The notes below the pieces were generated by a model. The model did not search any database. It was given only the letters and a program-made list of their open reading frames with translations, and had not been told where the DNA came from. A stretch of DNA of 64,000 nucleotides from Portulaca oleracea (taxonomy: Eukaryota; Streptophyta; Magnoliopsida; Caryophyllales; Portulacaceae): NCBI GenBank assembly GCA_029582165.1, contig CM055875.1, forward strand, positions 13,245,968 through 13,309,967. The letters run 5' to 3'. The translations under genes were made by a program, and so were the position numbers. Shown here in pieces: positions 25,401 to 33,451 of this stretch. The first letter of the stretch is position 1; each line of letters starts with the position of its first letter.

Positions 25401-28400
25401 AATGGTGAAATAGCATCAATGTCTTAATGAAATCTTTTATTGCTCACTAAATTTTTCAAGCCAAAAACACTTAAGGTAGCAACTTCTAATGACATAAAAC
25501 ATTCAGGCATGATGATCACAATGTAAGGACTTGAAAGAATCAAAGACACCAGATGTAATTATATAAACAAACAGCTTTTGAAAGACAAGAATTTAAAGGC
25601 AGAAAAGCCAGTTGATGATGGAATTTCTGTCAGAGGGACTAATTGAAGAATGAACATAGAGTTCAGTGAAGATTTCAGATAGTTAGCAGTTAGTTAGAAG
25701 ATTGTAGAGGCTGTTAGTAGATATTTATGAAGCTGCCAGCTCAGTGATGAGTTGCAAAGCATCCTGTACATATACTACATTCTTTTGCATAGTGCCTGCA
25801 AATTTTACAGAAATGAAAATTTGATTTTCACTCTACAACTTCCTCTCTCTCTCTTTAAAATTCTCGTTCGAGTCTTTACATGGTATCAGAGCAACTCAGG
25901 CAATCTGAAAGCTCTCATCTGCAATTTTGATCTTGTTCTTCAATTTTGAATCAGTTTGATTCGGATTCTTGATCTCGATCGTTTGAATTCCTCTCTCAAT
26001 CATTCCAACTGATCTAGGTTTCTCCAATAACGTCAGAGTGCTATTTTACGGGGTCTTCCCTTAGGAGCATATTTCAAATGCTGATTTACTGTTTGTTTAT
26101 GATGATGTCTGTATCCTAGAGTTCCACTTAATTCGGTGTGGAGGTCTAGAATGTACTGAACTTCAACAATGCTGCTTTGTGCAACCCTAAATGAACAACC
26201 TTTTGACGGCCTACTCGAGAAACAAAATTGAAAGGCATTTTTGCTACGGTCCACATCAGTTCAAGCTTGGAAATGATTGCTACAAGGCAGCTTTTTCAGT
26301 TAAATGAAAAGTTTCAAAGACACAGCTATATGTAAGGCCTCAATAATTTGGTCAAAGACTAGAAATGTTAAAGAGAGCGAGTGAAAGTACCTATCAACAT
26401 TAGCTTCTGCCACAGCAATCTCTGATGATTCTGGACTAGCTGCTTCTAAGGAATCAACCCCAGACAGATCATCATCAGATTGTGGAATGATAAGAGCAGC
26501 AGCCTCATCAACCTTAAAAACAGAAATTCAGATAATGCACTGGATAGATCGAAACCAAAAGAAAATACACTTTCCGAAATTATCTCCATCAAACAAGTGA
26601 TATGGCAGAACAAGGCAGGTGGCATACAACTGGGTTTCCCAATTACAAAGTCACTTATGGCCTTATTGACAATCACTTAGAAAACCAGGATTACAACTCT
26701 AAATTACAATCCTAAACAACTCTCAAACAGCTCAATCTTCCAAATTTCGCTATTAAAAAGAGATGACATTGGAAGAACTTCAACTGATAGACCAAATAGG
26801 TGCGATCTTGCTTCTTCTGACAGTAATTGCATTTGCTAATCAAAACAATAATGATTGCTTGCCAGGAGTGACTCAAAACTCAATAATGGCTTAGCCTCTT
26901 TCTAAGGGGAAGCACTCTCTAAGCATCTAGGTTGATAACAAGAATTTACCTATGACACAGACAGAGTAGATAAGACAAAACCACAAAAAGTACAATCATT
27001 CTATCTTTAGGAACTGCACAATTACAACCATACCACAATCAAAATGCAAGCTATGCCAGGAGATATGCAAATTAATATGTAACCAGTTCGAAAGTAACAA
27101 AGGTAAGAGTCTAGATAAATTTTGGAAATTTGAGTTTTTACTATACTGAGGAAGTTACCAATGTGACCAGGGAAAGCCATCTTTAATAACAGCCAAAAGA
27201 GAAAGTATGTGTATGTCACACAAATGGCAAAGGTCAGTGAAGCAATCCTTATCAGTTAATAACATAAATGAAGACACACAATCATATTGGCACTTTGGCT
27301 CCATAGGATAGGACCCCAAACATAATGATCAAGAGTAACAACCACGTTCGTTCCTAAAGAAAAGGACAAGAAAAGAAAAAAGAACGCTCGATAAGATAGA
27401 CGGTGATTGACTAACCATGTTGGAGCCTGAGATTGGCTCCAAAGCCACAACATCCTCCTCTGACTTACATTTTGCTTCTTCATCAAGAATTGGCTGTGTC
27501 TCCTGTGGGACAGACTTATCCATCAGTTCAACCAAATCATCAACCTCATTCAATGCATGCTTCTCATTTCTATCAAATTCACCATCCACCACATCAGAAG
27601 TTACAACTAGTGAGTCTGCATCTCCAATTTTGTGCAGTTTACCATTAATATCATCCTCTTTGGGCTCCTGCTTCACATTGCTGTCAATTTCATTGCCCTC
27701 CAAAGACACTGCTATATCTGAAGCTTGAATTACAGAATTGATGGAAGCAATTTCCTGAAATATGCTTTTACTATCTGAAGCTTCAATAGCTGAATTTGTC
27801 TCAGCAGTCTGTTCATAATCAACATGTTCTTCATTCACTGATTCATCCACAACATTGACAGGCTTATCATCCTCCAAAGACACAGCAGGTTCAATGCATG
27901 AATTTGCCTCTGCAGCATCGAGCACATCATTGTCATCATCTTCCACTGTCATCACTTGTTTCGCGGCCTTGTCATGCTCATCTTCCTCTAAAGACACTGC
28001 AATATTTGTAACTTCAATTGGTGAATTTGTCTTCGCAATTTCAAGCACACCATTGTCACCGTATTTCTCATTCACCATTTGTGTCACATCACTCTCCAAA
28101 GGCACTGCAATTTTTGAAGCCTCAATACCTAAATTTGTCTCTGCGATTTCGAGCATATCCACATTCACTACATTAGTAACATCTATGTTATGGTTACCAT
28201 CGTCCAAGGATTGTACAATATCTGATGCTTCAATAGGTGAATTAGTATCAGCAATTTCGAGACTACCATTCACACCATGTTCCTCATTTGCCAACTGCTC
28301 CACACCAGGGTCAGTGTGGGGCCTATCATCCTCCAAAGACACTGTAGTATCTAAATCTTCAATAGCTGAACATACCTGAGCAGTTTCGAATACAGCGTCC

Positions 28401-29458
28401 TCCTCATTGACCATGTGTTTCCCATTGCTGTCAAGTTCTACATCTCCCAAAGACGATGCCATATCTGAAGTTTCAATAGGTGAACTTTTGTCACATCTTT
28501 CAGCCACATAATCTTCTTTATGAAACAAATTATCGGCATTGTTGGAAACTTTAGACGCTACCGGTTCCGAAGGTTCCAAATATGAAGTCTTTTCAGAAAT
28601 CTCCAACAATTCACTCCCACTCAACTCAAGCTGGGAAGCTGATACAGCAGTAGCAACCTCGACATTACTACTCATTTCCTTCAATTTCTCCGCAATCAAA
28701 GTTTCACTACAATTGGAGGTTGCAACAAAAGTCTCATGCATCACCAATTCAGAATCATTGGAACCCACCACAGCCAAATCAACATTAGAATCAGAGGTCG
28801 CACTAAGATTACTGGTTTCCGCAGAAATGCTGGAATTCTCCTCCAACAAAATTTCAATTTTGCTTTCTGTGAGACATTCCTGTTCAGTACCATCCTTCTC
28901 ATTTACTTCTTCATTCACATTGGAACCTCCAACTCCAATGCTATGATTATCGTCACCTTTGCTGTTTACGGAACTTAGTGCTTCAGTTTTGTGAATCTCA
29001 GCAACTTCTCTAACACTATCGCTCTCGAAACTCACTTCATACTCGGCATCTGCAGTAGCCACCAATTCTGACTTGTTACGTTCGTCATCAAAAACAGAAA
29101 TCTCATCCGATTGGACATCACTACCATTCACATTTGTCACTGTTTGACAAGTCTCAGTCTCAGAAAGGTCCCCGAACTTGAAAACAACGCTGCCATCCTC
29201 CTGCTCTGCATTTGCGAAAGAGAAAGAAAAGCGTCAAATTGATACATGAAGAAAAACATACTCAACTCAGGATTTTGATAAGATTTAAGTACCAGCGGTG
29301 GAGATTATGCCTAATCTGTTGGCGAGCAGTGATGAGGAGCGAGAAGGTCTGCAGCGTCGGAGAGAAGCGAAGCGAATGATGAAGGGGTGTGGAGAGCAGC
29401 TTGGTGGGAAAGAGAAGGAGCGATAATGGAGGAGCTTGGTGCTTAACAAGTCCGCCAT
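10624..29458 (-). CDS. PP2C-family protein phosphatase, PP2C62/BIPP2C1-like, nine exons
   Basis: A Ser/Thr phosphatase of the metal-dependent PPM/PP2C superfamily (SpoIIE-like plant subgroup). The model has nine exons, all with GT-AG introns: 29458-29293, 29205-27416, 26512-26391, 23726-23651, 23062-22978, 19670-19501, 15951-15808, 14464-14336 and 10785-10624. They join in frame to 2844 nt, 947 residues. Residues 1-55 are Ser/Arg/Leu-rich and poor in acidic residues, like a chloroplast transit peptide. Residues ~296-620 are nine degenerate acidic repeats. The catalytic region is residues ~719-947, with ADGVGQW (Asp738), ANIGDTGF (Asp812), ATDGLFDN (Asp868) and a final GGKLDHVTV (Asp935), matching metal-binding positions of the family. 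Arabidopsis At4g33500 (PP2C62, ~724 aa) and rice BIPP2C1 share this long N-terminus-plus-PP2C layout. The N-terminal region here is longer. The substrate is unknown. Paralogues of the PP2C26/55/80 group are possible but lack the long N terminus. Confidence 0.88.
12530..12840 (+). pseudogene. Gypsy-type gag remnant
   Basis: Conceptual translation across two frames reads [13 protein letters not shown], then [16 protein letters not shown] and [16 protein letters not shown]. This is the order and spacing of the Retrotrans_gag domain of plant Ty3/gypsy elements (FDG..W, LEG.A..WHQ, W..F). Frameshifts make it dead. No LTRs were found nearby. It lies inside PP2C intron 8, antisense to the gene. Confidence 0.6.
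13424..13457. repeat. (AG)n microsatellite
   Basis: About seventeen AG dinucleotides in a row, ending GATAGATT, within PP2C intron 8. Confidence 0.9.
14336..14464 (-). CDS. PP2C exon 8 (ATDGLFDN motif)
   Basis: 129 nt, acceptor TAGCAG|GAA, donor CAAAG|GTAAAT. It encodes [20 protein letters not shown] then DN, carrying the catalytic metal-binding Asp868. Confidence 0.88.
14680..15050. mobile_element. Foldback MITE in PP2C intron 7
   Basis: The left arm GTCAACCATAACAACC, then TACATGTGCCAAC and TTTTATCTTCACC, is mirrored on the opposite strand at the right (GTCAACCATGACAACC, then TACATGTGTCAAG and TTTTATCTTGACC). This gives inverted repeats of about 90 bp around an AT-rich centre. No transposase. 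The TSD could not be fixed, so the superfamily is undecided. Confidence 0.6.
15075..15770 (+). mobile_element. Two diverged copia-like LTR remnants in tandem
   Basis: The sequence CCTAGTTTGATTAGGAA, then a TTTCC(T/C)ATTTC(T/C)ATT segment, then ACATTACATGACA..TATTGAATATT, then GCACAAGGATG or GTACAAGGATG, occurs twice (about 15105-15290 and about 15490-15690). The second copy has TATATAAATAAGGGG before the shared segment. This is LTR-like organisation with a promoter. Decayed; no internal region. It lies in PP2C intron 7. Confidence 0.45.
15808..15951 (-). CDS. PP2C exon 7 (ANIGDTGF motif)
   Basis: 144 nt, acceptor TCTACAG|ACT, donor GAG|GTATAC. It encodes [20 protein letters not shown]..., a conserved strand-turn with Asp812. 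Confidence 0.85.
17041..17455. repeat. 205-bp tandem duplication beside microsatellite
   Basis: The segment starting GTGAAATTTTGAAAAT and ending TTTCTTGTACATACATACAT occurs twice head to tail (about 17041-17245 and 17246-17455) with roughly 90% identity. Each copy ends in ACAT repeats, suggesting the duplication arose by slippage or recombination at those repeats. Confidence 0.75.
17440..17745. repeat. Compound microsatellite (ACAT)n/(CATC)n/(GCAC)n
   Basis: About 300 bp of alternating purine-pyrimidine tetranucleotide repeats. Tracts of ACAT, GCAT and CATC pass into GCAC/GCGC/ACAC-rich DNA that could adopt Z-form. Open frames across it on both strands are repeat by-products, not genes. Confidence 0.9.
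17797..18860 (-). repeat. CCGAACC-type degenerate array, block 1
   Basis: About one kilobase of degenerate words such as ACCCGAC, CCGAACC and AACCGA, starting at the edge word TAGACCTGGCAA (17811). The same edge word opens or closes blocks at 49365, 56800 and, with changes, 60710. Non-coding; the open frames are compositional. Confidence 0.7.
19008..19079. repeat. Two adjacent perfect palindromes
   Basis: A 26-bp GT/AC palindrome centred at 19020.5 and a 34-bp palindrome centred at 19062.5 (arms TACATACATTCATATAT). Both are perfect and separated by 12 bp. They can form cruciforms and lie in PP2C intron 6. Confidence 0.85.
19501..19670 (-). CDS. PP2C exon 6
   Basis: 170 nt, acceptor TTTGCAG|GGAC, donor AATCAG|GTAGGT. 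It encodes [18 protein letters not shown]... to [13 protein letters not shown], the helical segment and first strand leading to the next metal motif. Confidence 0.85.
20001..20008 (-). promoter_or_regulatory. TATA box of LTR-like remnant
   Basis: TATAAATA on the minus strand (context GCAATATAAATAGGGG), a classical plant core-promoter sequence downstream of the phrase array. Confidence 0.45.
20215..20400. repeat. Palindromic phrase array ACACGGTCCGTGT
   Basis: Five or so variants in 190 bp: AACACGGACTGTGTT, GACACGGCCCACG, AACACGGTCCGTGTC, AACACGATCCGTGCC and CACGATCCGTGTTG. Each approximates a palindrome centred on the CGG/CCG or GATC core. Spacers are unrelated. Confidence 0.65.
20870..21680 (+). 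pseudogene. RTE-type LINE reverse transcriptase fragment
   Basis: Conceptual translation with frameshifts gives [10 protein letters not shown], later SKAKTEYL, KKFKYL, an ECWTIKK segment and [17 protein letters not shown]. These are the ordered 3' motifs of plant RTE-clade LINE reverse transcriptases. It lacks the 5' portion and is frameshifted. Antisense to PP2C in its intron 5. Confidence 0.7.
21787..22620. mobile_element. TIR DNA element, ~834 bp
   Basis: The ends ACACTAAGGTAC...TTTTGTGGTAATAA and the inverse (TTATTACCACAAAA...GTACCTCAGTGT) match for about 100 bp, through TAGGGGTAAGA. No convincing target duplication was found, so the assignment to Mutator or another superfamily is open. 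No transposase. Confidence 0.6.
22833..22915 (+). mobile_element. SINE/RTE 3' end with (GTT)n tail
   Basis: GGCTAAGGTAAGGTTACATA, then ACCCCTCGTGAGCAGGACCC and CCGGTTGTTGTTGTA. The GGTAAGG..GACCC segment with a GTT tail is typical of plant SINE and RTE LINE 3' termini. Confidence 0.5.
22978..23062 (-). CDS. PP2C exon 5 (ADGVGQW motif)
   Basis: 85 nt, acceptor GCCAG|GCTTTG, donor ACAG|GTAACC. It encodes [10 protein letters not shown]...[11 protein letters not shown], including the first metal-binding Asp motif. A tempting alternative acceptor ten bases downstream breaks the frame and was not used. Confidence 0.85.
23651..23726 (-). CDS. PP2C exon 4
   Basis: 76 nt, acceptor TACAG|TGAG, donor GAGAG|GTATGG. 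It encodes ...[16 protein letters not shown], the segment just before the catalytic fold in PP2C62-type proteins. Confidence 0.8.
23846..24984. mobile_element. Mutator-like element MULE-B in PP2C intron 3
   Basis: 1139 bp bounded by CAAAAAATTGCTCAGGGG and its inverse, with TIR homology of about 140 bp through TTGGGGACCA and TACCCGACC. It is flanked by a perfect 10-bp direct repeat TATAATATAT (23836-23845, 24985-24994). No transposase. The middle (24060-24480) resembles host leader/promoter DNA (AACCCTAACTCTCG), so gene capture is possible. A Tourist-like end lies at 24675-24766. Confidence 0.88.
24675..24766. mobile_element. Tourist-like MITE end nested in MULE-B
   Basis: GCAAACTGCGGTATGGTG...ACCGCAGTATAGAACAAGGC then CTTA matches the terminal style of the elements at 47191-47470 and 48437-48680. 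The opposite end was not found, so it is partial. Confidence 0.4.
25590..25892 (+). mobile_element. Ty1/copia-type LTR 3' part plus primer site
   Basis: A leader-like sequence ending in TTCTCGTTCGAGTCTTTACA is followed at once by TGGTATCAGAGC (25881-25892), the tRNA-iMet primer site as placed in copia elements. The LTR start is not certain and no internal coding region follows, so this is a truncated remnant. Confidence 0.6.
26391..26512 (-). CDS. PP2C exon 3
   Basis: 122 nt, acceptor TTTTTAAG|GTT, donor GATAG|GTACTT. It encodes an acidic linker ([15 protein letters not shown]...) joining in frame to exons 2 and 4. Confidence 0.8.
26513..27415. other. PP2C intron 2
   Basis: A 903-bp intron. 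No TE or coding signal was recognised. Confidence 0.5.
27416..29205 (-). CDS. PP2C exon 2 (acidic repeat region)
   Basis: A 1790-nt exon, acceptor GCAAATGCAG|AGC, donor ATG|GTTAGT. It encodes about 597 residues, strongly acidic and Ser-rich, with no Trp and almost no aromatic residues, so probably disordered. From residue ~296 it holds nine repeats around the core [15 protein letters not shown] spaced mostly 36-43 residues apart. No catalytic motif is present. Confidence 0.88.
27560..28530 (-). repeat. Coding repeats within PP2C exon 2
   Basis: Nine degenerate units whose core is [N/S][13 protein letters not shown]. The cores start near residues 296, 334, 377, 413, 449, 490, 526, 545 and 586 of the model, giving intervals of 38, 43, 36, 36, 41, 36, 19 and 41. 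The unit is acidic and Ser/Asn-rich. Confidence 0.75.
29293..29458 (-). CDS. PP2C exon 1 (transit-peptide-like)
   Basis: First coding exon, 55 codons plus one base, starting at the first ATG ([10 protein letters not shown]) after the upstream region and ending at the donor G|GTACTT. It is rich in Ser, Arg and Leu with no acidic residue after Asp3, the composition of a plastid transit peptide. The 87-bp intron that follows is the only short one in the gene. Confidence 0.85.
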
Positions 29459-29766
29459 TAGAAGAGCACCTGCAGCTTGCTGAGCTGGACACAATCTCGG
29501 GTCATCAAGAATTCAAGATTGCCCACTCAAGATGCCGATGGTATGTGAGTGAAAGTATGGTTTTTTACTATTTTTGGATGTTACTTTTTTGTTTTGTCAT
29601 TTTGTATTTGGGGTATGAGGCCCCTTTTTGTTAATCTTTTGATTTAGATTTTTAAAAAACCCCATATGTTTATTATTTCTTCCACATAAGGAAAAAAAAT
29701 TTTCTTTTGATATTTATGTAAGACTATCAATAATAGTGTTCAAAAACATCAACAATGGAGAAGAGT
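29459..29766 (-). promoter_or_regulatory. PP2C 5' UTR/promoter remnant
   Basis: Only about 308 bp separate the PP2C start codon from the LINE insertion site. The segment must contain the 5' UTR and any core promoter left in place. I see no convincing TATA box. More distal promoter DNA would now lie beyond 45317. Confidence 0.4.
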
Positions 29767-30456
29767 GAATGGAAAAAAAAAAGACAAAATTAAAGAAGGA
29801 ATACAAAGAGTTCAATCTCTCTCTAGATGCGAGAGCATCTCTCTCTAAACAACTCTTCAAGAAAAAAAAAAAATTTCAAAACCCAAACCAGAGAGAAAAA
29901 AAGAAAAAAAAAGAAGAAAAAGAAGAAGGGGTTTACAGCACAACAACAAAGAAGAGGAAGATTCTGGAGGCTCTTTCTCGGAAAAGGTTCACCGAGGTCT
30001 GGTAATTGAGTGGATAAGGGAGCGTTGTGGGGGTTCAGAAGTCCTGCAAGTAATTGAGTGGATAAGACCACCTATGGAGTAGACAAGGGTTAGAGTCATC
30101 ATGGAGGCAAGGGATAAGGCTTGCCTTAGTGAAAATCACTGGGAAGAAGTAGTTGTGGAAGAAAGTTAAGGCGATGGGACGGAGATGAGTAACTCAACCA
30201 TGGGGGAAGGCTCGAGGAAGCAGCACGGCTAGTAATTGCTATATTTACTGCAACCCACTACGTATTAGAGCTACGATGTTCAAGCAACTTACCTAAAGGA
30301 AACAGGAGACTGGGAGATGTGATGGCGGACATCTTGGCTGAAGCCTCAGAAAAGCAATCGAGTGTTGTCATTTAAGCACAGGTAAGTAGTTTGAATAGGG
30401 CGGAGGAAGGGAGCTCAACAGACGAATTCATAGGCGTGGCTTGGCTATTTATAGCA

Positions 30457-30689
30457 ATGACCACTTTTGGTAAAAACCATCTCTACACACCTCCCCATTT
30501 ACGAAAATCTCCGCCGGAAATGGGTTCTCGACAATCTTTCTTTCCCTCCATTTTCCGCCGGCAACCTACCACAAACACACCAAACCAAGCTCAGGCTTCC
30601 CTAATCAGGCAAGGAGCCATCATTACCATGCCGGCTCCGCCTGACAACATTGCAAAGCAAAGGGATAGAACCTTTCTAGGGTTCTTCCT
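30457..30689 (+). pseudogene. LINE ORF1, 5' part
   Basis: Starts at ATG (MTTFGKNHLYTPP), a basic, Pro-rich N terminus, and is cut by RLG-1 at the duplicated TTCCT. The frame resumes correctly after RLG-1 at 39195, which shows the insertion was into an open ORF1. Confidence 0.7.
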
Positions 30690-31619
30690 TGATGTATATT
30701 TGATGGCCATATACATCAAGGTCAACTAGAGAAACATCAAATACTCACCTACATGGAAGAAGAGCTCACATCTCTTACATATCTCTCTACTTTGGAAGGA
30801 ATCTACAAGGGTACTTAAGTAATTTGCTCCTTAACTCAAGAACCATCAAGATATCATGGAAGGTGTCTTAGAGTGGATTAATCTACATTCCAAGAGCTTT
30901 CCAAGGGTTCAAGAATCTTTAGATTTGGTTAAGTATTGAGCAAGTTATCATCATTTGTAATCTAGCTTAGTTCATTTGTTTCTTTATGATGTAATCATGT
31001 GTATAGGATGATGTAAGCTAGATGGTTGTAATTTCTTTCATACCACACGCCTAGGGGGGCCTCTACTAGTATAAATAGACCCCTTAGGGTGCCTTGTATC
31101 ATCATTCAATCATATATCAAATACAATCAAACACATGATGTGTTGTTTCTCTAGCTTTGTGCTAGTGTCTCTTCGTTTCTCTTGAGGGAGAACGAAACTA
31201 TCCCCTTCTTCTATCCAAGGTTGGCGTCCTTGGTGGTGATAGGAAGGAATTGAAGGTCTCTTGAAGGTGGTATGGCTGTATCCTCCAAGAATCTTCAAAG
31301 CCATTATCATTCATTCATTCATCCATTCAAACGTTCATCTATATTCATCCAACTTTGAGTGTTCTTTCAAGAATCAAACAACATTGGATTGTTCAAGGAG
31401 CATTCGTCCATCATTCAAACGCCAAACATTCATCAAAGTGACGTTCAAACATCATCCATCATTCGTTCATCATTCGTTCAACCATTCGTCCATCATTTCC
31501 ATTCGTTGGGTAATCATCTTTCATAGTTCTTTCGATCCTTTTCATCCATTTCTATTCCATTTTTGGTTTTTTTGAACTTTGAGAAGGGAGATTCCTATCT
31601 TCGTTTTTAAAGATCCTTA
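30690..31619 (+). repeat. RLG-1 5' LTR, left segment
   Basis: First 930 bp of the 5' LTR, before RLG-2. It opens with a perfect 10-bp inverted repeat (TGATGTATAT ... ATATACATCA) around nine bases. A promoter-like TATAAATAGACC lies near 31070. Confidence 0.92.
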
Positions 31620-33045
31620 TGATGTATTACCGGATCAAGAAGGGTTCTTGATTTCAATAATACATGAAACACGTGTAACCAAACAACAGAAGGGGGGATG
31701 GTTCACGAGATTAGGGAGAGAGAAGGCGAAGGTTCTCGTGAATTAGGGTTCTTTGTGGAGGATGTTTTGCCGAGAGGGCTTTTGTGGTTTCAAGATTCAA
31801 GAAAGATTGAATCTTGAACAGGAAGGGGATGAATGAGAGGAATCTTGTATGGAGGTTAGGAGGGGATTGACGTTGGGATGGGGAAGAGAGAGGGAGGTTG
31901 GCGTGAGATAAGAAGAGGGGAGAGGGAGAAAGTTGGCGTTTGATGTGAGAGAGAGAGTGAGGTTGTTAGGTTGTTGGAGGAGAGAGAAGGTTGTTATGGA
32001 GAGAGAGGGAAAAGAGGGGTGGCGTTGGAGAGAGGGGAAGGGTGACGATTTGTGGGGGGGTTTTGAGGAGGTGGAGGTGGCGTTGGGATGAGGGGGGAGG
32101 ATAGAGGGTTGAATGTGACTTAACTGTATTGACAGAAAGCTCACAATGTAATTACCTTAACTATATTGATAGAAAGGTAAGAACGGATAGATCTAGGTTT
32201 CCTAAATGAATCCACAAAAAAGACAACCTAGGGCTAACTTGATCTAGACCGCAACCTAGGATCAAGCTCTTCCTAACCACTTGGGTGCCAGACCAAGATA
32301 CAATAGAAGAAAAGGGGTGAGAGTTTATGCAAACACTCGAGGGAAAGCTAAAAGCTTAAGGGGTTTCATATTTCTGAATTGAATTGAATGATTGCCTTGA
32401 GAGGCTACATCCCTATTTATACTATGAGAGTCCTAAATGGACTAAACTCTCCAACTTGGCGTGCAAGCCAAAGAGTTCTACTACTAGTTGTCTAATCTAT
32501 TCTACTCCTCCTTGGATTAGAATTCCTTATCCTAGGGGGAGTTGGTTTGTAACAAACCTTATCCTAATAACAAACCTTATCCTAATCATCTTGGCTTTCC
32601 TAATCCGAATTGGATTAGTTACAAAATTAGTTAATTCCTAACTAGGAATTAAATCATACGACTATTCTAGCCTAATTAAAATAAACACACCAAAAAACTA
32701 ATTAAGCTGAAAATAATTAAATTACATCCAAAAATCAAGATCATAAAATTGGGCTTGTAAACTTGACTTGGACGTGTTGTACTCTTGGGCTTGGCGTGAG
32801 GTTGAGCCCAACTCTAGGATGTTTGGACATCCTCTTGAAATACTAGGCACACCATGTGGATGGGCCTTTGCAATTCCACTTTGTATCCTCCTTCTTTAAT
32901 CCATCTTTTATAAATGATTCGATTCTTCCTTATTGCGCCTGAATTGGACAAAGTCCTTTGACGAAGGACCCTATATGTAAGATGGATCTTCAACTGGGCC
33001 TTCTTGATTGGGCCTAGGGGAATAAGCGTGGGCTGATTTCCATCA
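31620..33045 (-). repeat. RLG-2 3' LTR
   Basis: 1426 bp. In plus orientation it starts TGATGTATTACC and ends GATTTCCATCA. It includes a purine-rich GAGAGAGGG block near 31880-32100. Confidence 0.92.
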
Positions 33046-33149
33046 TTCCCCCCTAGTTGAAAGAAGTTTGTCCTCAAACTTGGAGATTCAAGTTCAAAGA
33101 CTTCAACTAACCCAATTGTAATCTTCACATGGATCAGGACCTCCACATG

Positions 33150-33246
33150 AATCATGATTGTGCCAATGACCTCCACGTGAATCAGGACCTTCACGTGAAC
33201 CATGGTTGCTTCAATAATCTCCACGTGAATCAGTGTCTTCACGTGG
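33150..33246. repeat. G-box minisatellite near RLG-2 3' LTR
   Basis: Alternating 18- and 30-bp units built on TCCACGTGAATCAGGACC. Four perfect CACGTG words (near 33174, 33192, 33222 and 33239) occur in about 70 bp, plus two CACATG variants upstream. Confidence 0.7.
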
Positions 33247-33451
33247 CGCGACTCCTTCGATAGATTGACATCCGTTATCCTCCATGAACCTTGGGTCCCC
33301 AAAGGTGAGACCAAGGCTAAGCGGATCTTGATGCCTTTCTTGAATTAGGGCCTCCATAATAGATGGGGGATGGCGAGTGTGACCCTTCACGTGGACAAAG
33401 GTGTCCTCATTAGATCTGAGTTGGACCCTCTTCATTGGGTTTGGCCCTCCA

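Larger units (their letters stand above)
23727..26390. other. PP2C intron 3, TE rich
   Basis: A 2664-bp intron that holds MULE-B (23846-24984), T and G homopolymer runs (about 25014-25065), and a copia LTR with primer site (about 25590-25892). The remainder is unassigned AT-rich DNA. Confidence 0.65.

Noticed and set aside
27855..28379. 174-codon plus-strand ORF
   Set aside because: Antisense shadow of the PP2C exon 2 repeats. Its Ser/Thr-rich composition mirrors the acidic repeats on the coding strand.
31797..32144. 115-codon Ser/Pro-rich ORF, also at 35491-35838
   Set aside because: Lies in the purine-rich part of the RLG-2 LTR. Both copies are LTR sequence and no LTR-encoded protein is known in this group.
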